Source: Halocaridina rubra (taxonomy: Eukaryota > Arthropoda > Malacostraca > Decapoda > Atyidae). Taken from it: a stretch of 64,000 bases of DNA. This document shows positions 45,509 to 56,114 of this stretch, one piece after another. The translations under genes were made by a program, and so were the position numbers. Under the pieces are notes generated by a model. The model worked only from the letters and a program-made list of their open reading frames with translations. It searched no databases and had not been told where the DNA came from. The stretch covers positions 1-64,000 of the forward strand of contig JAXCGZ010013671.1 of the NCBI GenBank assembly GCA_037179515.1. Reading direction: 5' to 3'. Within the stretch, counting starts at the first letter, position 1. Each line of letters starts with the position of its first letter.

Positions 45509-46588
45509 TTAATGAGGCCCCATCCCCTGATCTTCTGTCACTATCTTCTTTATCTCCCCTTTGTCTGGAAGTATTCTGTTACGAAAATTTTTCTTCTCTT
45601 CTTCATTTCTTTCATCATTTAACCTTCTTGCCTCTTGCAACAACTTTTTGATCTTTCCCATCTCTTCCTGTGTTCTGTATCGTCTAATGAACACTTCTTT
45701 GCATTCTTGAAGGTCTTTTAGACTTTTTTTTCTCAACAATATTTCCCTACATGTTTCCCCTCTCTCAAAGGTTACTTTTGTTGGTCTCGGCTTTCCTTCC
45801 CTCGAATATTTACCTAGCTGGTGTATGATTACAATATCCTCAGGACCACATACTACTCCAAGCTTTCTTATCAGGTCTACAACCCTAACTTTATTTTCTT
45901 CAAGTCTCCCCTGCCATGTTGGCTCCTGGGATTCACTTATGCCTGAGATTACCACTGTCTTCTCCTTATCAAGTGCCTGTCTGATGAGTGGGTTTGCCCT
46001 TTCCATCACAACGTCTTTCATTTTTTCGATTACTGTCTCTTTATAGTCAACTGTTTGTATGTTTTCCAGTGCCACCACCTTTACAGCCTCTTTTACTGCC
46101 ACATTCCCCTTTAGTGCATCAGCAAAGGACGTTTTCATGGCATCATTTTCCATATTCAGCTCCTGGAACTCTTTTCTGAACTGTTCAATGTTTTCCTTAA
46201 TCTGGACATTCCAAGCAGCAATCTCGTCTCTCTCAGAAGAGAGCAGTGAACTAACATCTAATTCCTTTAGGTTGTCATTCAGCTGTTTGTTTTTATCTTT
46301 TTGTTTAGAAATTCTAGATTCTAGTTGACTCTTTTCCCCTTCCAGCTTCTTTATTCTTTTTTCTAGTTCCTTTCTCTCCTGCCCTTGTGCTTTATTTGCT
46401 TCCTCCAAAGATCTTATTTGTTCTCTGAGTGTTTCATTCTCTTTCATTTCTCCATCCATATTCCGAATTTTATCATCAAGGCTTATAACCATTTCCTCTA
46501 ACTTCTTGATTCTCTGTTTAAGTCCCCTGATGACTACCCCTTCTCCCGACCCATGGGTGGGAGAGGTTTGGGACAGAGATGGCCTCAT
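45509..46588 (-). CDS. LINE ORF1, coiled-coil RNA-binding protein
   Basis: An intact 359-codon frame starts at an ATG (46588). Residues ~20-145 form a long, charged coiled coil (KKLEEMVISLDDKIRNMDGE and onward). Residues ~205-290 look like the RNA-recognition and C-terminal region of L1-ORF1p-like proteins (TVVISGISESQEPTWQGRLE; RPTKVTFERGETCREILLRK). The C-terminus is Lys/Arg/Glu-rich. Such proteins bind LINE RNA and act as chaperones in the RNP. No CCHC knuckle is seen. It lies just upstream of ORF2 and probably overlaps it, as expected for a two-ORF LINE. Confidence 0.82.
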   Translation of the reverse strand: MRPSLSQTSPTHGSGEGVVIRGLKQRIKKLEEMVISLDDKIRNMDGEMKENETLREQIRSLEEANKAQGQERKELEKRIKKLEGEKSQLESRISKQKDKNKQLNDNLKELDVSSLLSSERDEIAAWNVQIKENIEQFRKEFQELNMENDAMKTSFADALKGNVAVKEAVKVVALENIQTVDYKETVIEKMKDVVMERANPLIRQALDKEKTVVISGISESQEPTWQGRLEENKVRVVDLIRKLGVVCGPEDIVIIHQLGKYSREGKPRPTKVTFERGETCREILLRKKSLKDLQECKEVFIRRYRTQEEMGKIKKLLQEARRLNDERNEEEKKNFRNRILPDKGEIKKIVTEDQGMGPH

Positions 46589-48174
46589 TTTTATGTTCTC
46601 CCTCTCACAGAATATAGAAAGAAGACGAGAAAGAGGAAAAAAAAGAAAAGAGAAAAACTTTTAATTGAGCTTCACACAGAATATTTATATCTCCATATAA
46701 GTGCTATTTAGTGACTCAGTTTGTCTCTTTTCTGGTAACACACATCTTAACTTAAAAACTTGACCATGGTAATTTAAGTATAAAAAGAAAAAGAAAAACA
46801 AAAGTCAAACCTGAAGGAAAATTCGAATTTGTGTTTGAGGTGGCACCCACCTGTTTCTGCTATATATTCTTCCTAACTGATAAACTGACTTGCTAACCAA
46901 GATATGTTATCACGGGATTAGACTTTACATTTAACTCAATATATATACAAAATAAAAAAAATAGTAAAAGAGAAAGCTAAAAGAAAAGCAAAAAAATGAA
47001 GAAAATAAGACTGCTGTACTACTTGGCAACTTAACTCAGTACTGTTGACAGGTGGATATTTGGTAATTTTTTTTTTCTTTTATTATTCAATTATTTCGTG
47101 TATCAAACTAACTAGTTAATATAAATGGGAAGGATACTGATTTTAGCAATATATAGAACCACAGGATCAGGTAAACGGCTTAAGAGCTTTCCCCAGTTTA
47201 CACAAAAAATTAGGTAATGTGATGTGATGGCTCCACCTCTGGCAACTCTTCTAGATTTCCCTCAAGGCAGAACTGGACGGCAGCTTCTCTCTCTCCTCAC
47301 GAAAATGTTCTCAATTTTTTTTCCTTTAATATGAACAGTCTCGTCTTACAACAAATATAAGTTTTTGTACTCACAATACTCTGCAGGATTTCAGATTTAT
47401 GGAAATTATGGTAAAGTTTTCCACTAAGCACTTAGTCACTCGAAACAATTAAAACTTTAAGAGGAGCAGTTCCGTGTGTCACTGAACGCGGTGTGTGTGT
47501 GTAGGAATCTGTAGGATACATTTTCTAGAGCAGTAACTGGCTCTGATATAATTTAAGGACTATTTTAGTGGTGGTCCCTGGCAGGCATTTATAGCAGAGA
47601 TGCAAGGGAGAGACAGTATATTTAGGTGCAACAAGTGGAAGCAAATAAAATAAAACGAGAATAATAATGAAAAGTTAGGTTACTGGTAAACAATCTCCAG
47701 AATGTTTTTGGCTCGTAGCAGACGGAACATGGGAGCAGCCTTTATATCGGGGCTATACTTCTACACGTACAAGAAGAGTAAATAAGGTATATTTAAAATT
47801 AGCTATAAGCTAAAATATAAATTGCAAATAATCATAATCTGCAAAAGTCAAGAAATGGGAAATATTTTTTAGTTAGAAAATAACAGTTAAGTTACTAAAT
47901 TAATTAATAAGGCATCTAACAGCCTCTGGTGACTTTGAGCAAAACACTCTGTCACAATGGTTGAGTGTTGTTAAGATTCTGTTTTACTAAGGGGACTCAA
48001 AGTACCAATCTCGGTTAAGAGCTCACAAACAGACAGGACAGATATTTGTACTTGAACACCCCATCGCTTTTACCATTAGTCGGTTAAATGAAACTCAGAA
48101 TTCAACTTTCATTTAATTTTGGAAATGCAATGACATTAAAAGAATTCATTTCATTTCATTTACCTTGGCTGTTT

Positions 48175-48192
48175 CCCCCTTTAATTGGGGGG
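48175..48192 (-). other. 3' terminal hairpin of the RTE LINE
   Basis: On the plus strand CCCCC (48175-48179) pairs with GGGGGG (48187-48192) around tttaatt. It sits just before the short-repeat tail and is a likely RT recognition structure. Confidence 0.55.
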
Positions 48193-48248
48193 TAGCCGAC
48201 ATCAAGAAAGGAAAACAAATAGAGGGATTACTTTGCTCTATGGGCAAT

Positions 48249-50152
48249 TGTGACAGAGTGTTTTGCTCAAAGTAACCAAAGGCTGTTAGATGCCTTATTA
48301 ATTAATTTAGTAACTTAACTGATATTTTCTAACTAAAAAATTTAATTCCCACTTCTTGACTTTTGCAGATTATGATTATTTGCAATTTATATTTTAGCTT
48401 ATAGCTATTTTTAAATATACCTTATTTACTCTTCTTGTATGTGTAGAGGAATAGCCCCGATATAAAGGCTGCTCCTATTTTCCGTCTGCTACAAGCCAAG
48501 AACATTCTGGAGATTGTTTACCAGTAACCTAATTTTTCATTATTATTCTCGTTTTATTTTATTTGCTTCCACTTGTTTCACCTAAAAATACTGTCTCTCC
48601 CTTGCATCTCTGCTATAAATGCCTGCCAGGGACCACCACTAAAATAGTATTTAAATTATATCAGAGCCAGTTACTGCTCTAGAAAATGTATCCTACAGAT
48701 GAACTCACCAGGAGGGACAATGAGACCACCTCCTTTGGCGCCGAAACATCCAAGAGGCAACATCTCGCCTGAGCAGTCTAAGTTTATTTCAAACCTTATT
48801 TACGTGGCATCTTCACAGGAATTCATCTAGCACAACAAGGTGAGGGATAGTGTATGGTAAAGCTCGTGGGTCAAGCAAATTGGTTTATTTTCGAGAATTA
48901 GTTACATTCATTACTGGCTAAATCTTATGGATTTTTATTCTCAGATTCCATTCCCATACACACGAAATTTTGTAGATTACCAAACTGGAATCTCACATGC
49001 CAAAGTTAATTCCTTAACCTGTAAATTACAGCTGATATACATTGCTAAGAAGTTTCTTTTCATTGAATGTGATAAACGAAAATCTCATCCTCTGAAGACT
49101 GGTTATGAGCCCGTAAAAATCTATCTCTTTTCCTAATAAATTCTAATTTCATTTCACCTCTTTCTATCATCGTAAATAAAGTGTTTTACGTCACAAACTC
49201 GTCAATAAAGCTATATGCTATACAAATTGCAAATAATTAAAAGGTAGTTTTACCCTGTTGGCTTTGCAAATATTTCCTGTTAACCACAATTTAATGAATG
49301 CATACTGTATTTATCTTGCTAATTCTTCATATGTTGGGGATAAAGTGTTTTGAGTTATAAGTTGCAAATACCTCAAAAGGTGGTTTTGCACCCTTTTTTT
49401 TCATTGCAAAGTTCTTGATAACCAAAAGTGAATGAATACTGTATTTATCTCGTAGATTCTTCCTTTATCCTAAATAGAGTGTTTTAACATATTAATTGTA
49501 AATCAGTTATAAGCATTGCAACTTTTGTGGTTGCCCACAATTTAAGGAATACATACAGTGCTGTATTTGTCTTGCTTATTCTTCATTTATTGTGAATATA
49601 TTGTTTTCCTTTAAAACCAGTAAAGAATTAATGGTTTGTATGCTATTTTGGTAGCATAAATATTTCTGGTTAGCTGTGAATAACCAATATATTTTCATCC
49701 AGTAAAACGACATTGGAAACTCATTATAGGTGTGCTCATGCTTTCAGTTTCCCATTATAAACAGTGTGTCATTTCTGTTTCTGAAATTGCAGTGTCCTGT
49801 ATTCTACTCTGCCTGTGTGACAGAGGTAATCGTCGAGTTGAGGCCAAAGTCTTGGCATACGTCCATGGTGCTGGGAAACGAAATCGTGCTCACCACCTCC
49901 GGGATTCGAGGCAGCATTTCATAAAATTTAATTTGAGAAATTTAATTCAATTCTTTTAATGTCATTGCATTTCCAAAATTAAAAGAAAGTTGAATTCTGA
50001 GTTTCATTTAACCGACTAATGGTAATAGAGATGGGGTGTTCAAGTACAAATATCTGTCCTGTCTGTTTATGAGCTCTTAACCGAGCTCGGTACTTTGAGT
50101 CCCCTTAGTAAAACAGAATCTTAACTAACACTCTACCATCCTAACCCCAACA
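48249..50152 (+). repeat. 5' LTR of element 5
   Basis: TGTGACAGAG to CCCCAACA, 1904 bp, followed by agat and the primer-binding site. Confidence 0.95.
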
Positions 50153-50156
50153 AGAT

Positions 50157-50174
50157 TGGTGCCCGAACAGGGAC
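50157..50174 (+). other. Primer-binding site (element 5)
   Basis: The site tggtgcccgaacagggac differs from the tRNA-Lys(UUU) complement at its fourth base only. Confidence 0.85.
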
Positions 50175-51362
50175 CCGAACAGACAGACTGATTTTATAAA
50201 TTTATTTTTATTTTGCTTTTTAACATTGCACATGCAACCCGATCACCATTGGCTCGATTATTGAAATGAATGAATTTTAGGCTGCACACGAAAATTTTCG
50301 CGCTAGAGACGTTGCGGATAAGAAATTTTTCTTTATTTTCAATATTAATTATGGTAACTAATATTTTCTTGTTTCCCATGTGGTAAACAATATTTCAGGA
50401 AATCTACATGAGATTATGTGGTAACAGACTTTAGAAATTTTGCATGACGAGAAGACGTGTTATTTAAAATTTCATTTATTTGCGTGATAAGATTGAGTTT
50501 TAAAGCATTCATGTTTTATATATCCGTTAAAGGGTGATGCTTGTTAGGAATTATTTATATTTCCTTGGGATTTAGGAATTGGGAGAAAGCATATTAAGTA
50601 TTTTTGCTTATAATTGTGTTTTATATTCAAGCATTGACTGCTCATAGATTGGAAGAAAAATTTTAGTGTCATTTATCGAGCCTAGGCTAAGTCTTTCATG
50701 TGTCTGAGTTGTCACTTGAAAATAAATTTTCTCATTACTAGTAGAAATGTGTAATCTGGCTGCCTAGTAAGCTGTTAACTTATCGTTGGTGTATTTTGCA
50801 TAGGATCTGTGCCCTTTTGGTAACACTCCAGAATTTTACTTACGACATTTTATTTGTGGGTACTGCCATATACGCGCTCATACGCAGGCACGACTGCTAT
50901 ACTGTACTTGTTCGTATTACTTACGACATTTTATTTGTGGGTACTGCCATATACGCGCTCATACGCAGGCACGACCGCTATACTGTACTTGTTTGTACTC
51001 TCAGGCACTGGGTGCTAGTCGGTAAAATTCGGTGTTGCTCATTCCTTTCATTTGCACCATAACCGCAGGTACTGCCACGTATTGCTGTTAAGCAGGCACG
51101 ACTGCCATTCTGTATTGCCAGTGTTTCATGCACTGTTTTGCAACATTTTGCTGCTGTTGCACTTGATTGAATTTTGAGTCACTTTTATGGTGAGGTTTTG
51201 AGATCACTTTTACGTTTAAGTTTGAACTGTGGTGTTGAATTTTTTTTCTCTCCTTGGTGTTGTCTGGCTCTATAATTTTTTTTCTACTACTGTATTGTAG
51301 AGATTTGTTTTTTTTTGTGTGGTTGTTTTGGCACTTCGTTATTGACTGTTTAGGAAACCACC
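50175..51362 (+). other. Leader of element 5
   Basis: About 1.2 kb between primer-binding site and gag ATG. It carries two 81-bp units (50838-50999) and one ~137-bp unit (51034-51170), fewer than in elements 1 and 2. The rest is AT-rich with nothing recognisable. Confidence 0.8.
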
Positions 51363-54300
51363 ATGGAAACCAGGCAGTCACAGGAAACAAACATGGAAAC
51401 CATCGAAACATTCGATGAGGAGCGTTACCTGGCCATAATGATTGCTAGGGGTGAGAGATACGGTCTTTCCCCAGGGCAGAAGCTCTTCGAATGGGCTCAT
51501 GAGAAGATGGTTAAACGCCGAGATAAGCTGGGGAAGAGAGCAATAGATGAGGCACAAGCACAACGTGATCATGAGCTTGCGCTTGCTTGGGTTCGAGCGG
51601 GATTCCCAGATAGTGGTCTCTCAACTGGAAATGGAAACCAGCCTCGGGAGAGGCCCTCCCCAATACCGAAATACGAGGACAACGGCAGGCAACCGCTTGA
51701 TACTTACATCCGCTCTTTCGAAAGTCTTGCAGCAGTTAACGAAGGCACAGAGTTTGAGAAGAGTCATTGGCTGCTAACCTCCATGCCACCCCGTCTGCTC
51801 TCCCTGGTCAGTGAACTCGACCAAATGCAATTGAGGAACTATGAGAAAGTTAAAAGCACACTCCTGGCCTCACAGAACCTTTCACTAGCTGAGTGTCGTG
51901 CTAGGTATCTTTCTGCTTTCCCATTGAAGGAGGAGAACTGTAGTACCTTTGGCAAACGCAAGGCTCACCTCTTTAATGATTGGTTACGAGTTGCAAAGTG
52001 TCCTCGTGAGAAGTTGTATGCGTTCTTGATGTTTGATGCAATTGCCAATGAACTTCCTCCAGATGTTGTTGCATATGTAAGGACTCAGCTTAAGGATGAG
52101 ATCGACTACGAGAAAAGTCTAGCTGCTGTGGACGAGTACCTCCAGCACAACCAGACTGGAGTACGTCTCTGTGATGTTATGAGGGCAAGAAGGGCTGATT
52201 CCAAGGTTCGTCCTCAGAGTTGTATCTCCCCCGCAGCAAGCCATGATTCTCACCGGAAAGGAGATCATAGGAACGGGAAGCACAAGGGCCCCTCGCAGAA
52301 CTCACATCGTCCAGCACATCCTCCTTACACTCCAAAGCCTTATTACGTCAATGCACCCACACTCAAGAAGGATAACTCAGTAAGACCTAAGCCTCAGCAG
52401 TTCAGAGGCAAAGGCCATTACTCTGCTCCTCCTTCCCAGGGTTTTCAGCCAAACTCTAAGAGCCACCACGCTCCCTCACACAGCGGCGGCCCACAAAGCC
52501 GTCTGGCCACGCACATGGCCCATGCTGTAGAAATAAGGCCAGAAAGGGCCACTGGGGATAACGCCGAGGAACCTACGTACAAACTTGCCAATGTGGAACT
52601 CACCGAATGGGGTAATTCGCAGGTGATCCCAAAATGTCTAGGAACTATAAATGGTGTGGAAGTTGAGATAGCCCTCGACACAGGGGCCAATGGCATATTT
52701 GTTGACGAGAGATTCGTCAGGGATGAAGATTATACCAGCAAAGTCGTTCGTGTGCGGGTTGCTGAAAGAACACCCCAAATACGACGCTGCTGTGTCATTA
52801 ACCTGGATTGCAAATACTACAAGGGAAAAGCCCCAGCTGTGGCAATGATTGGGCTTATGTACCCTGTCTTGATGGGTCGTGCACTGAACCTAGTTCCTAC
52901 TTTCCAGGCCGACCTCTACCATAAGGACATTTCTCGTTATAACTTCCCTCAGGGGAAGTCACTTGAAGCCATTTCAGCAACAACTCCTGGCCTCGATGCC
53001 AAGAATATGGACGATTCTCCGACTGACTCCATTGAGTCTGCTGCAGTCAGAACACGTAATGTGGAACGCGGAGAGTTTCCCCCTCCTTTACCAGATGATG
53101 CACCTCTCGAGCCATTGAAGTCCCATCCAGACTTTGCCAAATTGCAGCAAGGCTGCCCCAGCCTCAAACGCTGGATGCAGCAGGCCACCGAGAGAAGGAC
53201 CTTCACGGTGAGAGGAGGAGGCCAGATCACTTACGTCCTTGAAGATGGAGTACTTCGTAGGCATGTGACTAAAGATGGCCACACCTTTAAACAGTTAGTG
53301 GTGCCCGCTTCGTTGCGCCGCCAGGCTATGTATGTGGCACACCATTTACCTCTGAGTGGACACAGAGGCAAAGCAAAAACTCGGCACGTCCTTCAGAAGG
53401 CTTTTGCATGGCCAAACATGTACGCCGAGGTAGACAGATATATAGGCTTCTGCCCTGTCTGTCAATCCACCTCAACGGCACCGGTACCGAAAGTTCCCAT
53501 GAGGATAACTAAGCTCTCAATGGAGCCATTTTCCAAGGTCGCTATTGACATACTAGGTCCTATTAATCCAGCTTCGTCCACGGGGAAACAATTCCTCCTG
53601 GTATATGTTGACCTGGCAACAAGGTACCCAGATGCAGTGCCACTGTCTTCTGTCAAGAGTGAAGCAGTAGCTCATGCCCTATTTGAAATCTGCTCCAAGG
53701 TTGGCTTTCCTGAGCAGGTCACTTCTGACAATGGAAGACAGTTTACAAGTAGGTACTTTGAGGCTTTCTGTAACCTTTTAGAAATGAAGCATATTCGTAC
53801 GAGTGTCTATCATGCCCAATCAAATGGAGCATGCAAACGCTATAACGGGACATTGAAGCGATGTTTGCGCAAGCTAGTGATAGATATACCTAGGCAGTGG
53901 GACAAGTACGTCCCTGTTGCACTTTTCTCCTTCAGAGACACGCCCCACGACACTACTGGATACTCGCCTTTCGAGCTGATTTATGGTCATAAGGTCAGAG
54001 GCCCAGTAGAATTCTTGGCAGAATGTTGGGATTCACCTACCATCGAAGATGACGATAGGGACGTTCATGAGTATATTTTGAAGTTTTCGTCTCACCTCAA
54101 AAAGGCTTGGAAAACTGCACAATTAGCCATTAAGGGTCACCAGCAGACTGCCAAGCTCCTCTTTGACAAGCGTGCGCGGCGTCGTGCCCTGACACCCGGA
54201 GATCGAGCTCTGTTACTTCTTCCAACAGATACCCGCAAGCTAATGCTACGCTGGAAAGGACCGTACACTGTGGTACACTGGGTGACCCCTGACAATTATG

Positions 54301-56114
54301 TGCTAAATGTTGATGGCAATAACCGGAAATACCACATTAACCAGCTGAAGCTTTATTGTGAGGACCCGGAGGCCCACAGGGATCCTGCGCTGGCGCTCCC
54401 AGCAACTCCTATAGATGCCCCCAGCATCAACAGAACCTCCGAGGCTGCAGCAACACAGGTGCTCCATTATAGCCACCCCTTACTTCCTATATTGGAATAC
54501 TCCACCCTTGCAGTGGAGACAGACTTACGGGAGTGGAGTATTTCGGAAGAAGCCCCTCTGGCCGCAGCCACCGCCCTTGCAATTGAAGACATAAGCATAG
54601 CTTTTGATGATGGTAAGGATCCTGCCATTCCCACACACCGAAAAGAAAGTGTGAGTAATTGCATTATTAACTCCAGACTGCAACCGAGTCAACGGGAACA
54701 GCTGAACAAGCTATTAGAGGACTATGAGAACGTCTTCAACGACCTCCCAGGCATTACCACTACCCTTGAGCATCATGTCAGACTGACTGACCCAGAGCCA
54801 TTTCGGCATTCCTATGGTCTTCCCCACCAGCTGTCCTTACGGCTGAAGGAAGATCTTGACACTTGGGTCCGCCTCGGAATAGTTGAAAAGAGCATTTCGC
54901 CTTGGTGTTTGCCGTTACTGGCAGTGCGTAAGCGAGATGGCAGTCACAGGTTCTGCTTTGACTGTCGTAAGCTTAACTCCCGTACCATCTTTGATGGAGA
55001 GCCCATTGCTGACGCTGAGCATATTTTCTCGTTGCTTTCCCAAGCCCGTTACCTGTCCAAGTTGGATTTGGCCAGTGGATTTTGGCAAGTCCCGTTGAGC
55101 GAGACTACCAAACCTCTTACAGCTTTTTCCACAAGATATGGTCTATACCAGTTCAGGGTCATGCCTTTTGGTATGGTAAATGCCCCTGGCTGCTTCAGCA
55201 GACTCATGAGGATAGTACTACAGGATCTCGACAATGTTTCATGCTTTATAGACGACATCCTGGTGCATTCTCAGGATTGGTCATTGCACCTCGAGACTCT
55301 CCGCAGAGTCCTCACTCGTCTGAACCAGCATGGACTTCATTTAAAGCCTTCCAAATGTGAGATTGGTTTCACACAATTGCAGTATCTCGGCCACGTGGTT
55401 GGAGAAGGAGTTATGTCCCCTTTACATGACAGGGTACAAGCTATTAAGGATATGGAGAAACCTGCCACTGTCACTCAACTGAGATCATTCCTGGGTAGTG
55501 TCGGCTACTACCAACGGTTCATTCCACACTTTAATACTATCGCTGCCCCTTTGCAGCAAATGACCTCCTCGAAGCAGAGTAAATCCTCCCCTGTCCAATG
55601 GACAGATGAAGCGGAGAGAGCATTTTTCAAGCTCCGAGAAGCATTGGTGGGTGAGCCAGTATTACAACTGGTTAACCCTGATTTTCCACTTATCTTGCAG
55701 ACCGACGCCTCAGACGAAGGCCTGGGTGCCGTGCTCTTGCAAGCCCGATCAGACAACTCAGCAGAAGTAGCTCCAGTGCGATATGCAAGCCGCAGGCTTC
55801 GCCCTGCAGAGCGAAATTACTCCACTGTGGAGAAGGAAGCTCTAGGTGCATATTGGGCCATAAAGAAATTTGAAGTCCATCTGTATGGCCAACATTTTAC
55901 ACTGAGAACCAACCACCGACCTCTCCTATATTTACAGACTGCAGACAAGCTAAATCCTCGTCTGAAGAGGTGGGCACTTTACCTGAATCTTTTCAAATTC
56001 ACAGCCCAACATGTTCATGGCAAGGACAATGACCTTGCTGATCTACTAAGCCGACGGTCGTTACCCTCATATGAGGAAGCTGGTGCTGTTAGCCTAAATT
56101 TGACTAGTTGGTAA
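51363..56114 (+). CDS. Gag-Pol polyprotein, Gmr1-type order (Gag-PR-IN-RT-RH)
   Basis: A single 1583-codon frame starts at an ATG in a strong context (ccaccatgg); a second ATG 30 bp later matches the start in elements 1 and 2. Order: charged Gag N-terminus (1-85); capsid from ~100 (IPKYEDNGRQPLDTYIRSFE) with a SCAN-like segment at ~196-262; basic His/Pro-rich region without a CCHC knuckle (~270-400); aspartic protease (DTGA, D439); integrase HHCC (~658-700) and core D729, D789, then K825 where the DD35E Glu is expected; integrase C-terminal RWKGPYTVVH segment; RT (D1235 in LSKLDLASGFWQ, D1297-D1298 in FIDD); RNase H (D1448, E1492, then N1517 for the usual Asp in TDHRPL). Gag and Pol are in one frame, with no frameshift or readthrough signal. 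No env follows. The frame is intact, but the integrase and RNase H changes suggest the enzymes are defective. Confidence 0.93.
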   Translation: METRQSQETNMETIETFDEERYLAIMIARGERYGLSPGQKLFEWAHEKMVKRRDKLGKRAIDEAQAQRDHELALAWVRAGFPDSGLSTGNGNQPRERPSPIPKYEDNGRQPLDTYIRSFESLAAVNEGTEFEKSHWLLTSMPPRLLSLVSELDQMQLRNYEKVKSTLLASQNLSLAECRARYLSAFPLKEENCSTFGKRKAHLFNDWLRVAKCPREKLYAFLMFDAIANELPPDVVAYVRTQLKDEIDYEKSLAAVDEYLQHNQTGVRLCDVMRARRADSKVRPQSCISPAASHDSHRKGDHRNGKHKGPSQNSHRPAHPPYTPKPYYVNAPTLKKDNSVRPKPQQFRGKGHYSAPPSQGFQPNSKSHHAPSHSGGPQSRLATHMAHAVEIRPERATGDNAEEPTYKLANVELTEWGNSQVIPKCLGTINGVEVEIALDTGANGIFVDERFVRDEDYTSKVVRVRVAERTPQIRRCCVINLDCKYYKGKAPAVAMIGLMYPVLMGRALNLVPTFQADLYHKDISRYNFPQGKSLEAISATTPGLDAKNMDDSPTDSIESAAVRTRNVERGEFPPPLPDDAPLEPLKSHPDFAKLQQGCPSLKRWMQQATERRTFTVRGGGQITYVLEDGVLRRHVTKDGHTFKQLVVPASLRRQAMYVAHHLPLSGHRGKAKTRHVLQKAFAWPNMYAEVDRYIGFCPVCQSTSTAPVPKVPMRITKLSMEPFSKVAIDILGPINPASSTGKQFLLVYVDLATRYPDAVPLSSVKSEAVAHALFEICSKVGFPEQVTSDNGRQFTSRYFEAFCNLLEMKHIRTSVYHAQSNGACKRYNGTLKRCLRKLVIDIPRQWDKYVPVALFSFRDTPHDTTGYSPFELIYGHKVRGPVEFLAECWDSPTIEDDDRDVHEYILKFSSHLKKAWKTAQLAIKGHQQTAKLLFDKRARRRALTPGDRALLLLPTDTRKLMLRWKGPYTVVHWVTPDNYVLNVDGNNRKYHINQLKLYCEDPEAHRDPALALPATPIDAPSINRTSEAAATQVLHYSHPLLPILEYSTLAVETDLREWSISEEAPLAAATALAIEDISIAFDDGKDPAIPTHRKESVSNCIINSRLQPSQREQLNKLLEDYENVFNDLPGITTTLEHHVRLTDPEPFRHSYGLPHQLSLRLKEDLDTWVRLGIVEKSISPWCLPLLAVRKRDGSHRFCFDCRKLNSRTIFDGEPIADAEHIFSLLSQARYLSKLDLASGFWQVPLSETTKPLTAFSTRYGLYQFRVMPFGMVNAPGCFSRLMRIVLQDLDNVSCFIDDILVHSQDWSLHLETLRRVLTRLNQHGLHLKPSKCEIGFTQLQYLGHVVGEGVMSPLHDRVQAIKDMEKPATVTQLRSFLGSVGYYQRFIPHFNTIAAPLQQMTSSKQSKSSPVQWTDEAERAFFKLREALVGEPVLQLVNPDFPLILQTDASDEGLGAVLLQARSDNSAEVAPVRYASRRLRPAERNYSTVEKEALGAYWAIKKFEVHLYGQHFTLRTNHRPLLYLQTADKLNPRLKRWALYLNLFKFTAQHVHGKDNDLADLLSRRSLPSYEEAGAVSLNLTSW

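Larger units (their letters stand above)
42597..47505 (-). mobile_element. Near full-length CR1/jockey-type LINE
   Basis: About 4.9 kb on the minus strand: a ~0.9 kb 5' UTR (47505-46589, starting with a (CA)n run), ORF1 (46588-45509), ORF2 (about 45506-42684), a short 3' UTR and a tail of two attacctaattgtg units (sense: acaattaggtaat). It lies in LTR D at the same point where the fragment at 2191 entered LTR B, in the same relative orientation. There is no clear duplication; four LTR bases (gttc) are missing at the 5' junction. Confidence 0.9.
41150..47956 (-). repeat. LTR D, solo Gmr1-family LTR carrying a LINE
   Basis: A complete LTR on the minus strand (TGTTGGGG at 41150 to CTGTCACA at 47956) is flanked by a perfect 5-bp duplication atggt (41145-41149 and 47957-47961). 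No internal Gmr1 sequence is present, so it is a solo LTR left by LTR-LTR recombination. Without the LINE at 42597-47505 it is about 1.9 kb. Confidence 0.92.

Noticed and set aside
48927..49136. A 69-codon ATG frame in both LTRs of element 5
   Set aside because: The ATG is ACG in LTR A and the frame is not kept in the other LTRs. It is likely chance in AT-rich sequence.
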